A stretch of DNA of 58,478 bases from the IMG/VR virus record IMGVR_UViG_3300046010_007871, positions 1 through 58,478 of that record; one strand, written 5' to 3'. Positions 32,362 to 40,627 of this stretch are shown piece after piece. The notes beneath the pieces are model-generated. The model worked only from the letters and a program-made list of their open reading frames with translations, searched no databases and was not told the DNA's origin. Numbering within the stretch: the first letter of the stretch is position 1; each line of letters opens with the position of its first letter. This DNA comes from a virus. The translations under genes and the position numbers were made by a program.

Positions 32362-33128
32362 GGCAGATAGCCCTCTTTCACAAGCACCACGTCGCCTGGG
32401 TCTGCGACCTCGGTATTGGTGTAAATCCCAGCGTCGACGAATGCGTTTTCGTCGGCTGGCAGCGAGAACGTGTCGAGCCCGATGAGCTCCCAGATCGTGA
32501 GCTTGCACAGGAGCCCGAGAAACACGCGCTGCACGCGTCCATCTGCGTCCATGCCTCGCCCGCCTGCGCCGCCTGGAATGGCTGCGAGTAGCTGTGGCTC
32601 GCCACCGCCATACTCGACGCTAAAGTCCTCTAGCTTACCCGTGAGCATGCCGCGGATGTTCTCGCCAGCCGGGTAGCCGTTGAAGGTAAACGTCGGGTGC
32701 GCGAAGCGGTCAAACGCACGCACGAGCACGGCGTCAACGTCTTGCATCAGGCCAGCGCGCATCGTCATCGCGCTCGGCATGTGCATCTCGGCGAAGATGT
32801 AATACAGCGACAACGGACGAACGCGATACGAGTAGACCAGCGTGCGGTCCACCATCGTGCTCGGCCCACTCTGCCACACGAATAACGCAGGCTTGCCGAT
32901 CTCCTCGCGTAGCCACACCTGCTCAGGATTCCACGAGTAGACGTTCGCCGCTGGGCATGCGTCCGCGCTCGTGGGCGTCTGCACTGCTAGGCGCGCGTCG
33001 AGCATGGCCTTTAGCCAGTGCCTCGCATACGCTGCGATGAGGTCAATCGCGAGGTCGCGTGTCGGGTCTGCGATGGTGCCCGCTGCGAGCGGGAGCGAGA
33101 CGCCGCCGACGTTGCTATCGACAGCCAT
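32358..33128 (-). CDS. tail terminator/neck protein candidate, 256 aa
   Basis: The 256-aa protein has RDLAIDLIAAYARHWLKAML, ALFVWQSGPSTMVDRTLVYS and YRVRPLSLYYIFAEMHMPS, a pattern of alternating helices and strands seen in tail terminator (neck) proteins of myophages. The later NGYPAGENIRGMLTGKLEDF may be a surface loop. Position, after the head-closure candidate and before the sheath, fits the neck. Coupled to neighbours. Confidence 0.5.
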   Translation of the reverse strand: MAVDSNVGGVSLPLAAGTIADPTRDLAIDLIAAYARHWLKAMLDARLAVQTPTSADACPAANVYSWNPEQVWLREEIGKPALFVWQSGPSTMVDRTLVYSYRVRPLSLYYIFAEMHMPSAMTMRAGLMQDVDAVLVRAFDRFAHPTFTFNGYPAGENIRGMLTGKLEDFSVEYGGGEPQLLAAIPGGAGGRGMDADGRVQRVFLGLLCKLTIWELIGLDTFSLPADENAFVDAGIYTNTEVADPGDVVLVKEGYLP

Positions 33129-33538
33129 CAGAAGGGCCTCGTGCGCTCAAGCGTGCGCAGCATGAGGTGCATGCGAAAGGGTCGGCTCGTGTCAATATCC
33201 ACGAGCTCGTAGCGGCGTGTGCCGTTGTTGCCGATGACCAAGAAAAATAGCTCTTGATTGCTCGACATCGTCGGCCTCACGTCGGCGTACGTGTACCCCA
33301 CGCCGAGCATGTTTGGCGTGATGGGTCCGACGTCGACCTCGTCTCCAGATCTCATCTCGCGAGCCTTGGGGATTGGGCTGAACTGCAAGACGTCGTCGGT
33401 ATACGAGCCAAGGTTGACGCCTGGCCCGGTCCACGTGCGCACCACGCGCTGCACGATGTTCGTTCGCACGCCGAGCTGTTCGGGGATAGCTCGGATGCCG
33501 TCGATCTCTGGGATGAGACCATCGCGCAGGGTCGTCAT
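33128..33538 (-). CDS. head closure/connector protein candidate, 136 aa
   Basis: A beta-rich 136-aa protein with TNIVQRVVRTWTGPGVNLGS, a helix-poor centre and LMLRTLERTRP at the end. Size and position between an adaptor-like gene and a terminator-like gene suggest a head closure ring. No sequence family is certain. Confidence 0.45.
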   Translation of the reverse strand: MTTLRDGLIPEIDGIRAIPEQLGVRTNIVQRVVRTWTGPGVNLGSYTDDVLQFSPIPKAREMRSGDEVDVGPITPNMLGVGYTYADVRPTMSSNQELFFLVIGNNGTRRYELVDIDTSRPFRMHLMLRTLERTRPF

Positions 33539-34149
33539 CAGTAGATGCTCACAGTGGCGGCGCTATCGCTGACGCGGCGCCAGTAGTTCGGCACGCTGAG
33601 CGCGCTGCACAGCTCGTCGCGGATGCGCATCTGCGCTTCGTAGAGCATGCGAATTCGCGAGCCGCCAGTGGGGTAGCTGTTGCCGTAGAACTCGACCTCG
33701 TCGACCTTCTTGATTCCGGCAGACTGGTAGCCGATGGCGATGGCTGCTTGCACCTGGTCGAGCCGTCGCAGGAGCGACCGCACCATGCCCTCGCCACCGT
33801 CCACCGTGACTGGATAGGTCCCGGTGTGCGGGTTTTGCAGCTGCACCGTAATGGTGCTGCCAGCGATGCTTTGCACCGTTGCTGATTCTTGCCGCGTGTC
33901 TACGTCAATCCACACGCGTTGTCCTGCGGCAAAGCCTGTGGCGCTTGCGAGCGTGAGCGCAACTGGCACGGGCGTGGTCACGTCCACCACCGTGGTCGAG
34001 CTCGTCGTGGTCGCGCCCGCTTGCATGTAGGTTGCAATGACCTGATTGAAGATGGCCACCACGGACACGTATGGCTCAGCGCCTGCATTTAGCACGTTGT
34101 ATCCGCACTCGAAACGCAGTCGCATGATCTCGGATTCTAGGAGTGCCAT
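33538..34149 (-). CDS. head-tail adaptor candidate, 203 aa
   Basis: The 203-aa protein has an N-terminal helical part (ESEIMRLRFECGYNVLNAGA; VAIFNQVIATYMQAG), an inserted strand domain typical of bacteriophage connector loops (ASATGFAAGQRVWIDVD), and a helical C-terminus (RIRMLYEAQMRIRDELCSAL). This helix-insert-helix layout and the gene position after the capsid support a head-tail adaptor. Confidence 0.5.
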   Translation of the reverse strand: MALLESEIMRLRFECGYNVLNAGAEPYVSVVAIFNQVIATYMQAGATTTSSTTVVDVTTPVPVALTLASATGFAAGQRVWIDVDTRQESATVQSIAGSTITVQLQNPHTGTYPVTVDGGEGMVRSLLRRLDQVQAAIAIGYQSAGIKKVDEVEFYGNSYPTGGSRIRMLYEAQMRIRDELCSALSVPNYWRRVSDSAATVSIY

Positions 34150-34186
34150 GCGTGCCTCGTGGTGGTCATGATGTCGCCGTTACGCC

Positions 34187-34612
34187 TCAGGCGCCGCGGA
34201 CGTACTTGTACTGGATCGAGTAGGTGTCCGTCGCGCCGCCCGTTGCCACGCCGTTCACCACGACGAGACGAGCGAACGACCAGGCGTACACCGCGGAAGG
34301 CGCAGGAAGCACCTCGGTTACAGCCGCGTCAGCGCCAGCCGTACCGGTGGCAAGCGCCACGTTGGCGGGGTTGTTGGCTGCAGCCGAGACGTCGTACCAG
34401 GTCGAGCCGTCCTCGCTCACCTGCCAGTAGGCCGTCAGGGTGAGCGTGTTCGTCTCGGCGTCGACGATGACGAGCCCAGCGAGCGTGCCGTTGACCACGC
34501 CGCCAGCGGGACCCCAGATGCTGACGCTTGCGCCAGGCTTGACGGTGCCAGCGACGTCCGTGTTGAAGTTGCCCGTCGTCGCGGGCGTGAGCGGAATGCG
34601 TTTGCCGTCCAT
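34187..34612 (-). CDS. beta-sandwich head decoration candidate, 141 aa
   Basis: A beta-rich protein with AYWQVSEDGSTWYDVSAAAN and FARLVVVNGVATGG. The 146-aa protein of 40184-40624 has the related YLQTSYDGGTTWYDYAHF, so the phage encodes two small proteins with the same (E/Y)DG.TWYD strand motif. It sits directly after the major capsid gene, the place for capsid decoration proteins. Confidence 0.5.
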   Translation of the reverse strand: MDGKRIPLTPATTGNFNTDVAGTVKPGASVSIWGPAGGVVNGTLAGLVIVDAETNTLTLTAYWQVSEDGSTWYDVSAAANNPANVALATGTAGADAAVTEVLPAPSAVYAWSFARLVVVNGVATGGATDTYSIQYKYVRGA

Positions 34613-34632
34613 GGTCTAGTCCTCCTGTTGGC

Positions 34633-35715
34633 TCAGGCCGAGCGGACCGAGACCACGAAGCGGTTATCGGCGAGTCCGAAGGCGGCGTACATGAGCCACA
34701 CCACCAGCACCTGCTCGCCGTAGTTGTCGTTCGTGTTGGGCATCACGCGCGGCAGGTCGCCGATCGCCGAGAGCAACACGCCAGGCCCGAATGCGTGGCC
34801 GTACTGCACCGGCACGCTCGAGGTGTTAAGCGTCGTCGAGAGCGTCTGGCTTTTGTAGATGCTCAGGCGTCCGATCGACTTGTAGTAGCTCTTGGCGAGC
34901 AACGGGTTGGCCGGGGGCTCGAACACCGCGAGACGCTGCGCCGAGGGGTCCACCATGAGCTGCTGGATCTGGAGCGGCGTGAGCACGCAGATGTACTTGC
35001 CATCGCCGAAGGTGGGGATCTTGGCGTCCTCGAGCGTGCGCTCCACGCGGGTGAGCTGCTCGAAATCGAGCGGGAACGAGTTGGCGGCGAGCGCATCGTT
35101 GGGCGCGCTCATGCCGGTGGGGTACACGGCGGACGAGGCTTGGTCGAGCAGAGCCACGAGCCACGAGTCGATCGACTTGTCGAAGTCGCGCTTGAGGTAG
35201 TGGCCGACGAGCTCGGACACGTTGTGGATCGCGCGGGTCGCATCGAAGCGATCCACGCCGTAGGGCTGCACGCTCGAGGCGCCGTAGGGGCCAGCGTAAC
35301 GCTGGATGGTCAGCGGCACCTGCTCCATGGAGATGTTGAGCGGCGTGGTCGAGATGGTCGCGCCAGCGGCGATGGTGCGGCTCGTGAGGGTGTACGTCGA
35401 GTCGGTGTAGAACGGGCGGTTGATGCGCACCGTGTGGCCGACGCCAGCGCCGAGCTCGGGCACCACCTTGATGGTCTGCGAGCTGACGACGTCGTCGAGT
35501 ACGAGGCGCATCGACTCGATCGGAGGCACAGCCGCGCCGGTCTGGAGCAGCTGACGACCGGGGAGGCCGAGGCCCGCGGGCTGCGGGAGAGCGGCGCCGA
35601 GCGCGCTCTTCCACATCTGGGCGTACATGTACTGAGGCTCGGGCTGGATGAGGAGCATCGCCGACGTGATGTCGAAGAACTCCTCGGGAAGAGACGCGCG
35701 AGAGATGACGGGCAT
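34633..35715 (-). CDS. major capsid protein
   Basis: The 360-aa protein has HK97-fold signs: an N-terminal arm (PVISRASLPEEFFDITSAML), a strand with VGHTVRINRPFYT (E-loop region), IQRYAGPYGASS, the spine helix region HNVSELVGHYLKRDFDKSID and P-domain motifs such as FGDGKYICVLTPLQIQQLM and YGHAFGPGVLLSAIGDLPR. GAGGAC precedes ATG 35715. The scaffold-like gene lies directly upstream, as usual. Confidence 0.82.
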   Translation of the reverse strand: MPVISRASLPEEFFDITSAMLLIQPEPQYMYAQMWKSALGAALPQPAGLGLPGRQLLQTGAAVPPIESMRLVLDDVVSSQTIKVVPELGAGVGHTVRINRPFYTDSTYTLTSRTIAAGATISTTPLNISMEQVPLTIQRYAGPYGASSVQPYGVDRFDATRAIHNVSELVGHYLKRDFDKSIDSWLVALLDQASSAVYPTGMSAPNDALAANSFPLDFEQLTRVERTLEDAKIPTFGDGKYICVLTPLQIQQLMVDPSAQRLAVFEPPANPLLAKSYYKSIGRLSIYKSQTLSTTLNTSSVPVQYGHAFGPGVLLSAIGDLPRVMPNTNDNYGEQVLVVWLMYAAFGLADNRFVVSVRSA

Positions 35716-35761
35716 GGTTCAGTCCTCCACAGCCCGAGCGACAGTGCCGGGCATGATCTGG

Positions 35762-36433
35762 CTACTTCTGCGGATAGATCTCGGTGCGGTACGCCGCGAG
35801 ATAGTGCGCGGCGAACACCGGGTTTTGCGCTCGGAGTCGATCGTACTCCGCGCGATGGTCCACGAGCTGTGCCGCCGTCGTTGACGCTGGCTGGCTCGTG
35901 GCGGCGCTGGTAGACGCAGGGGCGACTCGCGGTGCCGCTGCGGGCGTTGGCGCTGCTGTGGGCGCCGTAGGGGCCGCTGCAGCCGCTGCCGCTGCCGCTG
36001 CTTGCCACGTGGGCCGCAGGGCAGTGATGGCGCGCAGCTGCGAGGCCTTGTCGTCACCGGCGAGCGACGTTACCGCCGCGCGCTGGGCATCGGTGAGCGT
36101 CGAGAGCTCGACATCGGCGCGTTGCGAAAGCACGCCCTCGAGCTGCTCTGCACGCTTGGCTGCGGCCTCGAGAGCGACGGTGCGCTCGGTGAGCCGCTGC
36201 AGTTCGGTCTTGCGCTCGTCCTCCAGCTTGCGTGCCGCCTCGAGCTGGGCCTTGGCCTTGTCGAGGTTTTCCACGCCGAGCATGCGCGCGATGTCGTTCA
36301 TCGCTGCGGCCTTGGCGCGCTCGAGGCGCGCGTTGAGCCACGACGGGTCTGGCTGCTCGGCTGCGACGGGCGCATCGGGCACGACCTTGACGTCGGCGGG
36401 GTTGACGAGTTCTTCCGTGTCGGGCGTTTCCAT
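35762..36433 (-). CDS. capsid scaffolding protein
   Basis: A 223-aa acidic protein with a long coiled coil (KAKAQLEAARKLEDERKTEL, then LQRLTERTVALEAAAKRAEQ), followed by an Ala/Pro-rich linker that includes a run of nine alanines, and a short basic helix at the end (YLAAYRTEIYPQK). Acidic coiled coil with a basic C-terminus just ahead of the major capsid gene is classic scaffold organisation. No protease domain is present. Confidence 0.72.
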   Translation of the reverse strand: METPDTEELVNPADVKVVPDAPVAAEQPDPSWLNARLERAKAAAMNDIARMLGVENLDKAKAQLEAARKLEDERKTELQRLTERTVALEAAAKRAEQLEGVLSQRADVELSTLTDAQRAAVTSLAGDDKASQLRAITALRPTWQAAAAAAAAAAPTAPTAAPTPAAAPRVAPASTSAATSQPASTTAAQLVDHRAEYDRLRAQNPVFAAHYLAAYRTEIYPQK

Positions 36434-36503
36434 TCGCTATCTCCTGCCGTGATTGCCGCTCACGTGGGCGTTGGTTGTGGAGATGCGACCGAGCCTCCTA
36501 GAA

Positions 36504-36935
36504 TCAGGAGAGCGAGATCGCGACGATGAGCTGGAAGGGCCGATCCTCGACGCCAGAGGCCGCGTTGACCTCGGTGCCGCTGCTGTTGGCCACGTTGAAC
36601 GTGAGGTTTCCGCTCGAGATGACGAAGCTGCCAGCGAAGAACTCGGTCGACCCTTGGAGGCCCGACTGCACCATCATCGCCGCGTTGACGTTGGTGGCCG
36701 CGGGCAGGCCGAGGGTCACGGTCTTGCCGTCGCGGCGAGCCGCCTGGATGAGCTGAGCGAGCGTGCTCGTCGTGCTCACGCCGTTGTTGCTGCCGCCGCC
36801 TCCGAGCTGGCCGTTGTCGCTGGCGGCGGTGTACGCGCCGAGCGTAAACGAGACCAGAGCAGCGCCCTGCGAGCCGCCGGAAACGGGCTCTTGGATGACT
36901 TTGATACCGCGAATCGCACCGTAGATCGTTGCCAT
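36504..36935 (-). CDS. hypothetical virion protein, 143 aa
   Basis: A beta-rich protein starting MATIYGAIRGIKVIQEPVSG, with repeated Gly/Ser/Asn stretches (ASDNGQLGGGGSNNGVSTTS) and FFAGSFVISSGNLTFNVANS. It resembles head fibre or decoration proteins in style. The gene is upstream of the scaffold. No family recognised. Confidence 0.5.
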   Translation of the reverse strand: MATIYGAIRGIKVIQEPVSGGSQGAALVSFTLGAYTAASDNGQLGGGGSNNGVSTTSTLAQLIQAARRDGKTVTLGLPAATNVNAAMMVQSGLQGSTEFFAGSFVISSGNLTFNVANSSGTEVNAASGVEDRPFQLIVAISLS

Positions 36936-36971
36936 GTGTCGTGGCTCCTAGTGAGAGAGTGAACGAGACGA

Positions 36972-37160
36972 CTAGAGACGCCGACGACGGCGCTCGGGGA
37001 CGGGGGCAGGCGCGGGAGCTTCCTCGACGGGCTCAGGCGCGATCGCGACAGGTGCAGGCTTTGGCTCTGCCATCGGCTCCCACGATGCCTCGCCGCACTT
37101 GGGGCACGTCGCCGCGTTGCCGCTTTCGATGTGTTTGCAGATCTTGCAACGCCTCATCAC
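36972..37160 (-). CDS. small zinc-ribbon protein, 62 aa
   Basis: It has a clear zinc ribbon: CKICKHIESGNAATCPKCGE (Cys at residues 5, 8, 19 and 22), followed by a Pro/Ala/Glu-rich tail and a final Arg run. ATG 37160 overlaps the previous stop (ATGA). Two neighbouring late genes (this and 37157-37510) both encode zinc ribbons. The role is unknown; it may bind DNA or another protein during head assembly. Confidence 0.6.
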   Translation of the reverse strand: MMRRCKICKHIESGNAATCPKCGEASWEPMAEPKPAPVAIAPEPVEEAPAPAPVPERRRRRL

Positions 37161-37510
37161 TTCCGCTCCTGTGCCGCGCGCACCATTCGGCGCAGCATTG
37201 TGCGCTCGCGCTTGAGTTGCGCGAATCGCTGTAGCTCGGTCTCGACCTGCGCCAAGCGAGTGCGCGCCTGTTCGGCCAGATCCATGGCTGAGCTACTAGC
37301 CGATGGATGCGCTACGACCTTCGCAGGCTGACTAGGCGCTTGCGCCGCTGGCTTTGCCTGTGCCTGCTCACCAGGCATCGTGTCGATAGAGCGCTGCGTC
37401 TTGTACGCTTTGCCGCACTTGGTGCAGCAGTCTAGGATCTTGATGGCGCCGCCCTCTTGCACCATCGCCGCCCCTGCGATGGTGTCGAGGTCGCAGTATT
37501 CACAGTGCAT
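37157..37510 (-). CDS. zinc-finger plus coiled-coil protein, 117 aa
   Basis: The N-terminus has two cysteine pairs (CEYC at 3-6 and CCTKC around 28-32). A Pro/Ala/Gln linker and a C-terminal coiled coil (RLAQVETELQRFAQLKRERT) follow. ATG 37510 is preferred because it starts directly at the zinc motif. Function unknown; it lies between the MuF-like gene and the small zinc-ribbon gene. Confidence 0.55.
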   Translation of the reverse strand: MHCEYCDLDTIAGAAMVQEGGAIKILDCCTKCGKAYKTQRSIDTMPGEQAQAKPAAQAPSQPAKVVAHPSASSSAMDLAEQARTRLAQVETELQRFAQLKRERTMLRRMVRAAQERK

Positions 37511-37521
37511 GTCGTCCCTCG

Positions 37522-38337
37522 CTAGCGAGTGCCTGCGCCGTACGTAAGGATAACCATGCATCTGCAATACGGGTGGACAGGCGGCTCAAGGTCAAAGTCT
37601 TGATCGGCTGGAATGCGCTGGCCGTCAAGGGCTCGGCACACGGGACACGTTCGCATGTCGAGCTTAGCCACCCACTCACGCATGGCCTCTGGCGCGACCA
37701 CCGAGGCCACAGCTTGTGCGCGTCGCATCTCCGCGTTTGCCTGGTCCCACGTCTCCACCGTGACGATTCGAGTGACGCCGCCTTGAGTAGCGTCGCGAGC
37801 TCGTTCGAGCGCGCCTGCCATGTCTGGCTTTGCCACTGCACCAGGTGGTGGCACTGGTCGGAACGGTGCAATCGGTCGAAACGGTGTGCCAGGTGCTGGC
37901 ATCGGTCGAGATGGTGTAACGACCATCCGAGACGGCTCGACGCGGGTCAACGCCACGCGGCGGAAGCGGTCAGTCACCGATGCAACCGCGCGACGTAGCA
38001 GCGTCTCGGGCCTCGCCGTGGGCACCATGCGCACGCGAGTCAGGATGCCTCCCACAACGGCGCTGGCGAGGCCGATGCCGGTGAGGTTGCGCTGCGCTGC
38101 ATCGATGCCAGCTCTGCTCGAGCTGCGCCGACGAAGTAACAGATAGGCAAGCAAGGCAACCGCTGCGACTTTGGCTGCGCGGTCAATCTTGGCCTTTGCG
38201 GTCTCGGGCGTGTCGCGCCGAGTCACCTCGTACTGTTTGACGATCGCTGCGAGCTCTTGCTCGGCGCCCCGCAGCGTTTCTTCCTCAGCTGCGAGAATCG
38301 GTTGCGCTATTCGCGCTGCCTCGCGATCGGAGATCAT
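37522..38337 (-). CDS. MuF-like minor head protein
   Basis: The 271-aa protein ends in the phage Mu F C-terminal domain signature: KLDMRTCPVCRALDGQRIPA followed by PPVHPYCRCMVIL. The N-terminal two-thirds is helical with a hydrophobic KVAAVALLAYLLLRRR. A Pro-rich linker of repeated PFRP/APG units lies around residues 150-170. MuF-type proteins act in head morphogenesis and travel with DNA in some phages. ATG 38337 overlaps the portal stop (ATGA). Confidence 0.8.
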   Translation of the reverse strand: MISDREAARIAQPILAAEEETLRGAEQELAAIVKQYEVTRRDTPETAKAKIDRAAKVAAVALLAYLLLRRRSSSRAGIDAAQRNLTGIGLASAVVGGILTRVRMVPTARPETLLRRAVASVTDRFRRVALTRVEPSRMVVTPSRPMPAPGTPFRPIAPFRPVPPPGAVAKPDMAGALERARDATQGGVTRIVTVETWDQANAEMRRAQAVASVVAPEAMREWVAKLDMRTCPVCRALDGQRIPADQDFDLEPPVHPYCRCMVILTYGAGTR

Positions 38338-40184
38338 CGCGCACGACGGCGCTTGCTGCCCAGCGTCTCGGGCCGTTGCGTGCTCGGAATGGGCTCGTCG
38401 TCATCCTCGCCAGGCTTGCTCGACGGCGGTGCACCTGGCTCGCTTGGTGGCGCACCAGGCACGCTCGACGGAGGCCCACTCGGCGGCTCGCTATCTGATG
38501 CCTCGTCATCGGCGCCTGCCTCGAGTGCCTTGGCGTTCTGCTTGGCCACCGCAGCCGCCTCGTGCATGGCTTGCTCGGTGAGCTCGTGCTCCATCTCCTC
38601 AGACAACTTCTCGCTGTCGTCGTGCGGATAGATGTTCTGCAGCTTCTCGAGCGCAAGGCGCAGCGGAATAACCTGCGCGTTGTATGCGTCGACGGTCATG
38701 CGCACGACCTCGGCCTCGTCCTGCGAGGTGAGCCCGAAGTAGTGACCCCAACGTGCGCGGAGCCGCGGCGGCATCCACATTGGCACGCCTGCCACGTCGA
38801 CCGTGAAGGTGTCGAGGATGGGCATCACGCGCCGCACGCCGTGCACGTAGACCGAGCCTGGCGTGCGCTTCTCCTGCGTGTGCACGACGCGGTTGAGCAG
38901 GTTGATGACCGGGCACATCCAACCGTGCCAAAAGTCTTGCCGAAGGCCGTCCACGAAGCTCGTGGTGCGATGGTAGAGAAACGCAAGCGCCTTGCCGCTG
39001 ATGGCGCCCTTGACGGTCTCGGGGCTCGCCTTGGTGTAGCCGAGCACCTCGCCGATCTTGTCGCAGATGTCGGCGACGTGGTCGCTGATGCTGTTGAGCG
39101 CATCACCTGGGAGCGAAAGCAGGCCGACCTTGGCCTCTGGGTTCTCGTAGCTCCACACGGTGCCAGCGCCCTTCTTGCGCGCTGGCCTGCCACCGGTGGT
39201 CGAGCCGAACACGTAGCCGCTGCCATCCTTTGCGGGGACGATCGCAGCGCGGCCCATGCCACCAGCTGGTGGCGCTTGCGGGTCCACGCCCGTCTCGTAT
39301 GCCTGCGGGTCGCCGCTGTAGATGGCCGCGCGCCCACGCTGCGAGAGCGAGTAGTTGAGCGCGTCGAGCTCGTCGAGCTGCGTGCCGTGAATGGGGTAGC
39401 CATCCAGGTCGCTCGCGTGCTCGTAGCTCGAGCGCAGCTTGTACCAAACCACGGGGCAGAACCCGAGGTTGTGCGTCACGCTCTTGGCTGCGTCCTCCTG
39501 CCAGTCAATCTGGCCGAGGCCCATCTGCATCATGTCGACCGGCTTGTAGACCACGTCGCGCGTCTCATCGATGCGACGCCGGTAGAGCTTGGCGTAGACC
39601 ATCCATTGGCCCTGGTCGCTCTTTTCGTACGAAAAGAACGGGTATTGCACCTCGAGGGCTTTGATGGTCGAGCCGCTGTCGTCGAACTCTGGCTGACACC
39701 ATTTTGCGCGCAGCGTGTGGATCGCAGGGCAGCCGTTGACGAGCGCCACCACGGAGACCGCCGTGCCGCATGCTTCGGCGTTGGCTAGCGCATCGACGCA
39801 CGCCTCGGGGAAGCACGCGTGCCGCATGAGCAGCCGCAACCATGCCTCGTAGAGCTGCGCCATCTCATCGGGCATACCCTCGCCGAGTAGCCGCTCGTCG
39901 TCGTCTGCGGCGGCGCTCATGCCAGGGAATCGACCTTCGCCGAGCGCGAAGTCGCAGTGCTGCCGAATCGCGGCCTCCACGATGGAGTGCACGATGTTCG
40001 GCGCGCGCTCCATGAGCGGCACGTCTTGCTTCGGGTTGAAGAAGTCGGGGAGGCCTTCGTATTGCTCGCCAACGACGTAGCGCTCGAGCCTGTCGAGTTT
40101 GCGGTACCGCGGCGATAGCCACTGTTGCGCAAGTCGCTCGGCCTGCGTGAAGCCTGCGATATTGGTGGCGTAGAGGCCGTGCAT
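38334..40184 (-). CDS. portal protein
   Basis: The 616-aa protein begins with RKLDRLERYVVGEQYEGLPD and FALGEGRFPGMS, has a strand-rich wing (ISDHVADICDKIGEVLGYTK, then GAISGKALAFLYH) and helical crown, and ends in an acidic Pro/Ser-rich tail. PIDYW-like stem motifs are replaced by family variants, but the size, location between terminase and MuF genes and the conserved SGKAL segment support a portal. It forms the dodecameric DNA gate. Confidence 0.82.
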   Translation of the reverse strand: MHGLYATNIAGFTQAERLAQQWLSPRYRKLDRLERYVVGEQYEGLPDFFNPKQDVPLMERAPNIVHSIVEAAIRQHCDFALGEGRFPGMSAAADDDERLLGEGMPDEMAQLYEAWLRLLMRHACFPEACVDALANAEACGTAVSVVALVNGCPAIHTLRAKWCQPEFDDSGSTIKALEVQYPFFSYEKSDQGQWMVYAKLYRRRIDETRDVVYKPVDMMQMGLGQIDWQEDAAKSVTHNLGFCPVVWYKLRSSYEHASDLDGYPIHGTQLDELDALNYSLSQRGRAAIYSGDPQAYETGVDPQAPPAGGMGRAAIVPAKDGSGYVFGSTTGGRPARKKGAGTVWSYENPEAKVGLLSLPGDALNSISDHVADICDKIGEVLGYTKASPETVKGAISGKALAFLYHRTTSFVDGLRQDFWHGWMCPVINLLNRVVHTQEKRTPGSVYVHGVRRVMPILDTFTVDVAGVPMWMPPRLRARWGHYFGLTSQDEAEVVRMTVDAYNAQVIPLRLALEKLQNIYPHDDSEKLSEEMEHELTEQAMHEAAAVAKQNAKALEAGADDEASDSEPPSGPPSSVPGAPPSEPGAPPSSKPGEDDDEPIPSTQRPETLGSKRRRAR

Positions 40185-40624
40185 CAGCGCGTGATCGCCT
40201 GACCAATGATCGTGACGGACTGCGAAGCACCGGCGCTTGTGCCGGTTCCACCGTCGAACAGCAGCCGCATCATGTCACCCCACGCGCCGCCTAGGATGGT
40301 GTCGACCGCGAGCGCGGCGCTGAGGCCAGAGCCGATCGTGGTAGCAGCGGTCACAGCCGTGGTGCGGTTGACCTGATACGCGCTAAGCGATGCAGCAGCA
40401 CCCGCGCTCAGCTGCGGAAAGTGCGCGTAGTCATACCAGGTCGTGCCGCCGTCGTATGACGTCTGTAGGTACACGTCGAGCGTGCCACCGGTGCCGCCTT
40501 GCAGGTTGCCGATGATGGTCAACGCATCGAAGCCGGAAAGACCGCCGACGATGCCAGTGCTGGGCGCGTTCGGGCTTGCTGCGCTTGGGCTTGTGGCCGT
40601 GATGGTGACAATCTTCGGGCGCAT
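40184..40624 (-). CDS. beta-sandwich structural protein, 146 aa
   Basis: A Ser/Thr/Gly-rich protein starting MRPKIVTITATSPSAASPNA. It contains TLDVYLQTSYDGGTTWYDYA, the same DG-TWYD strand motif seen in the 141-aa protein next to the capsid. The unusual location between terminase and portal suggests a head-associated protein. The start is three bases downstream of the terminase stop. Confidence 0.5.
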   Translation of the reverse strand: MRPKIVTITATSPSAASPNAPSTGIVGGLSGFDALTIIGNLQGGTGGTLDVYLQTSYDGGTTWYDYAHFPQLSAGAAASLSAYQVNRTTAVTAATTIGSGLSAALAVDTILGGAWGDMMRLLFDGGTGTSAGASQSVTIIGQAITR

Positions 40625-40627
40625 GGT

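Noticed and set aside
34795-35913. Open frame (372 codons) antisense to the major capsid gene
   Set aside because: Composition is that of a GC-driven shadow frame (Arg, Ala, His, Val rich), with no recognisable domain.
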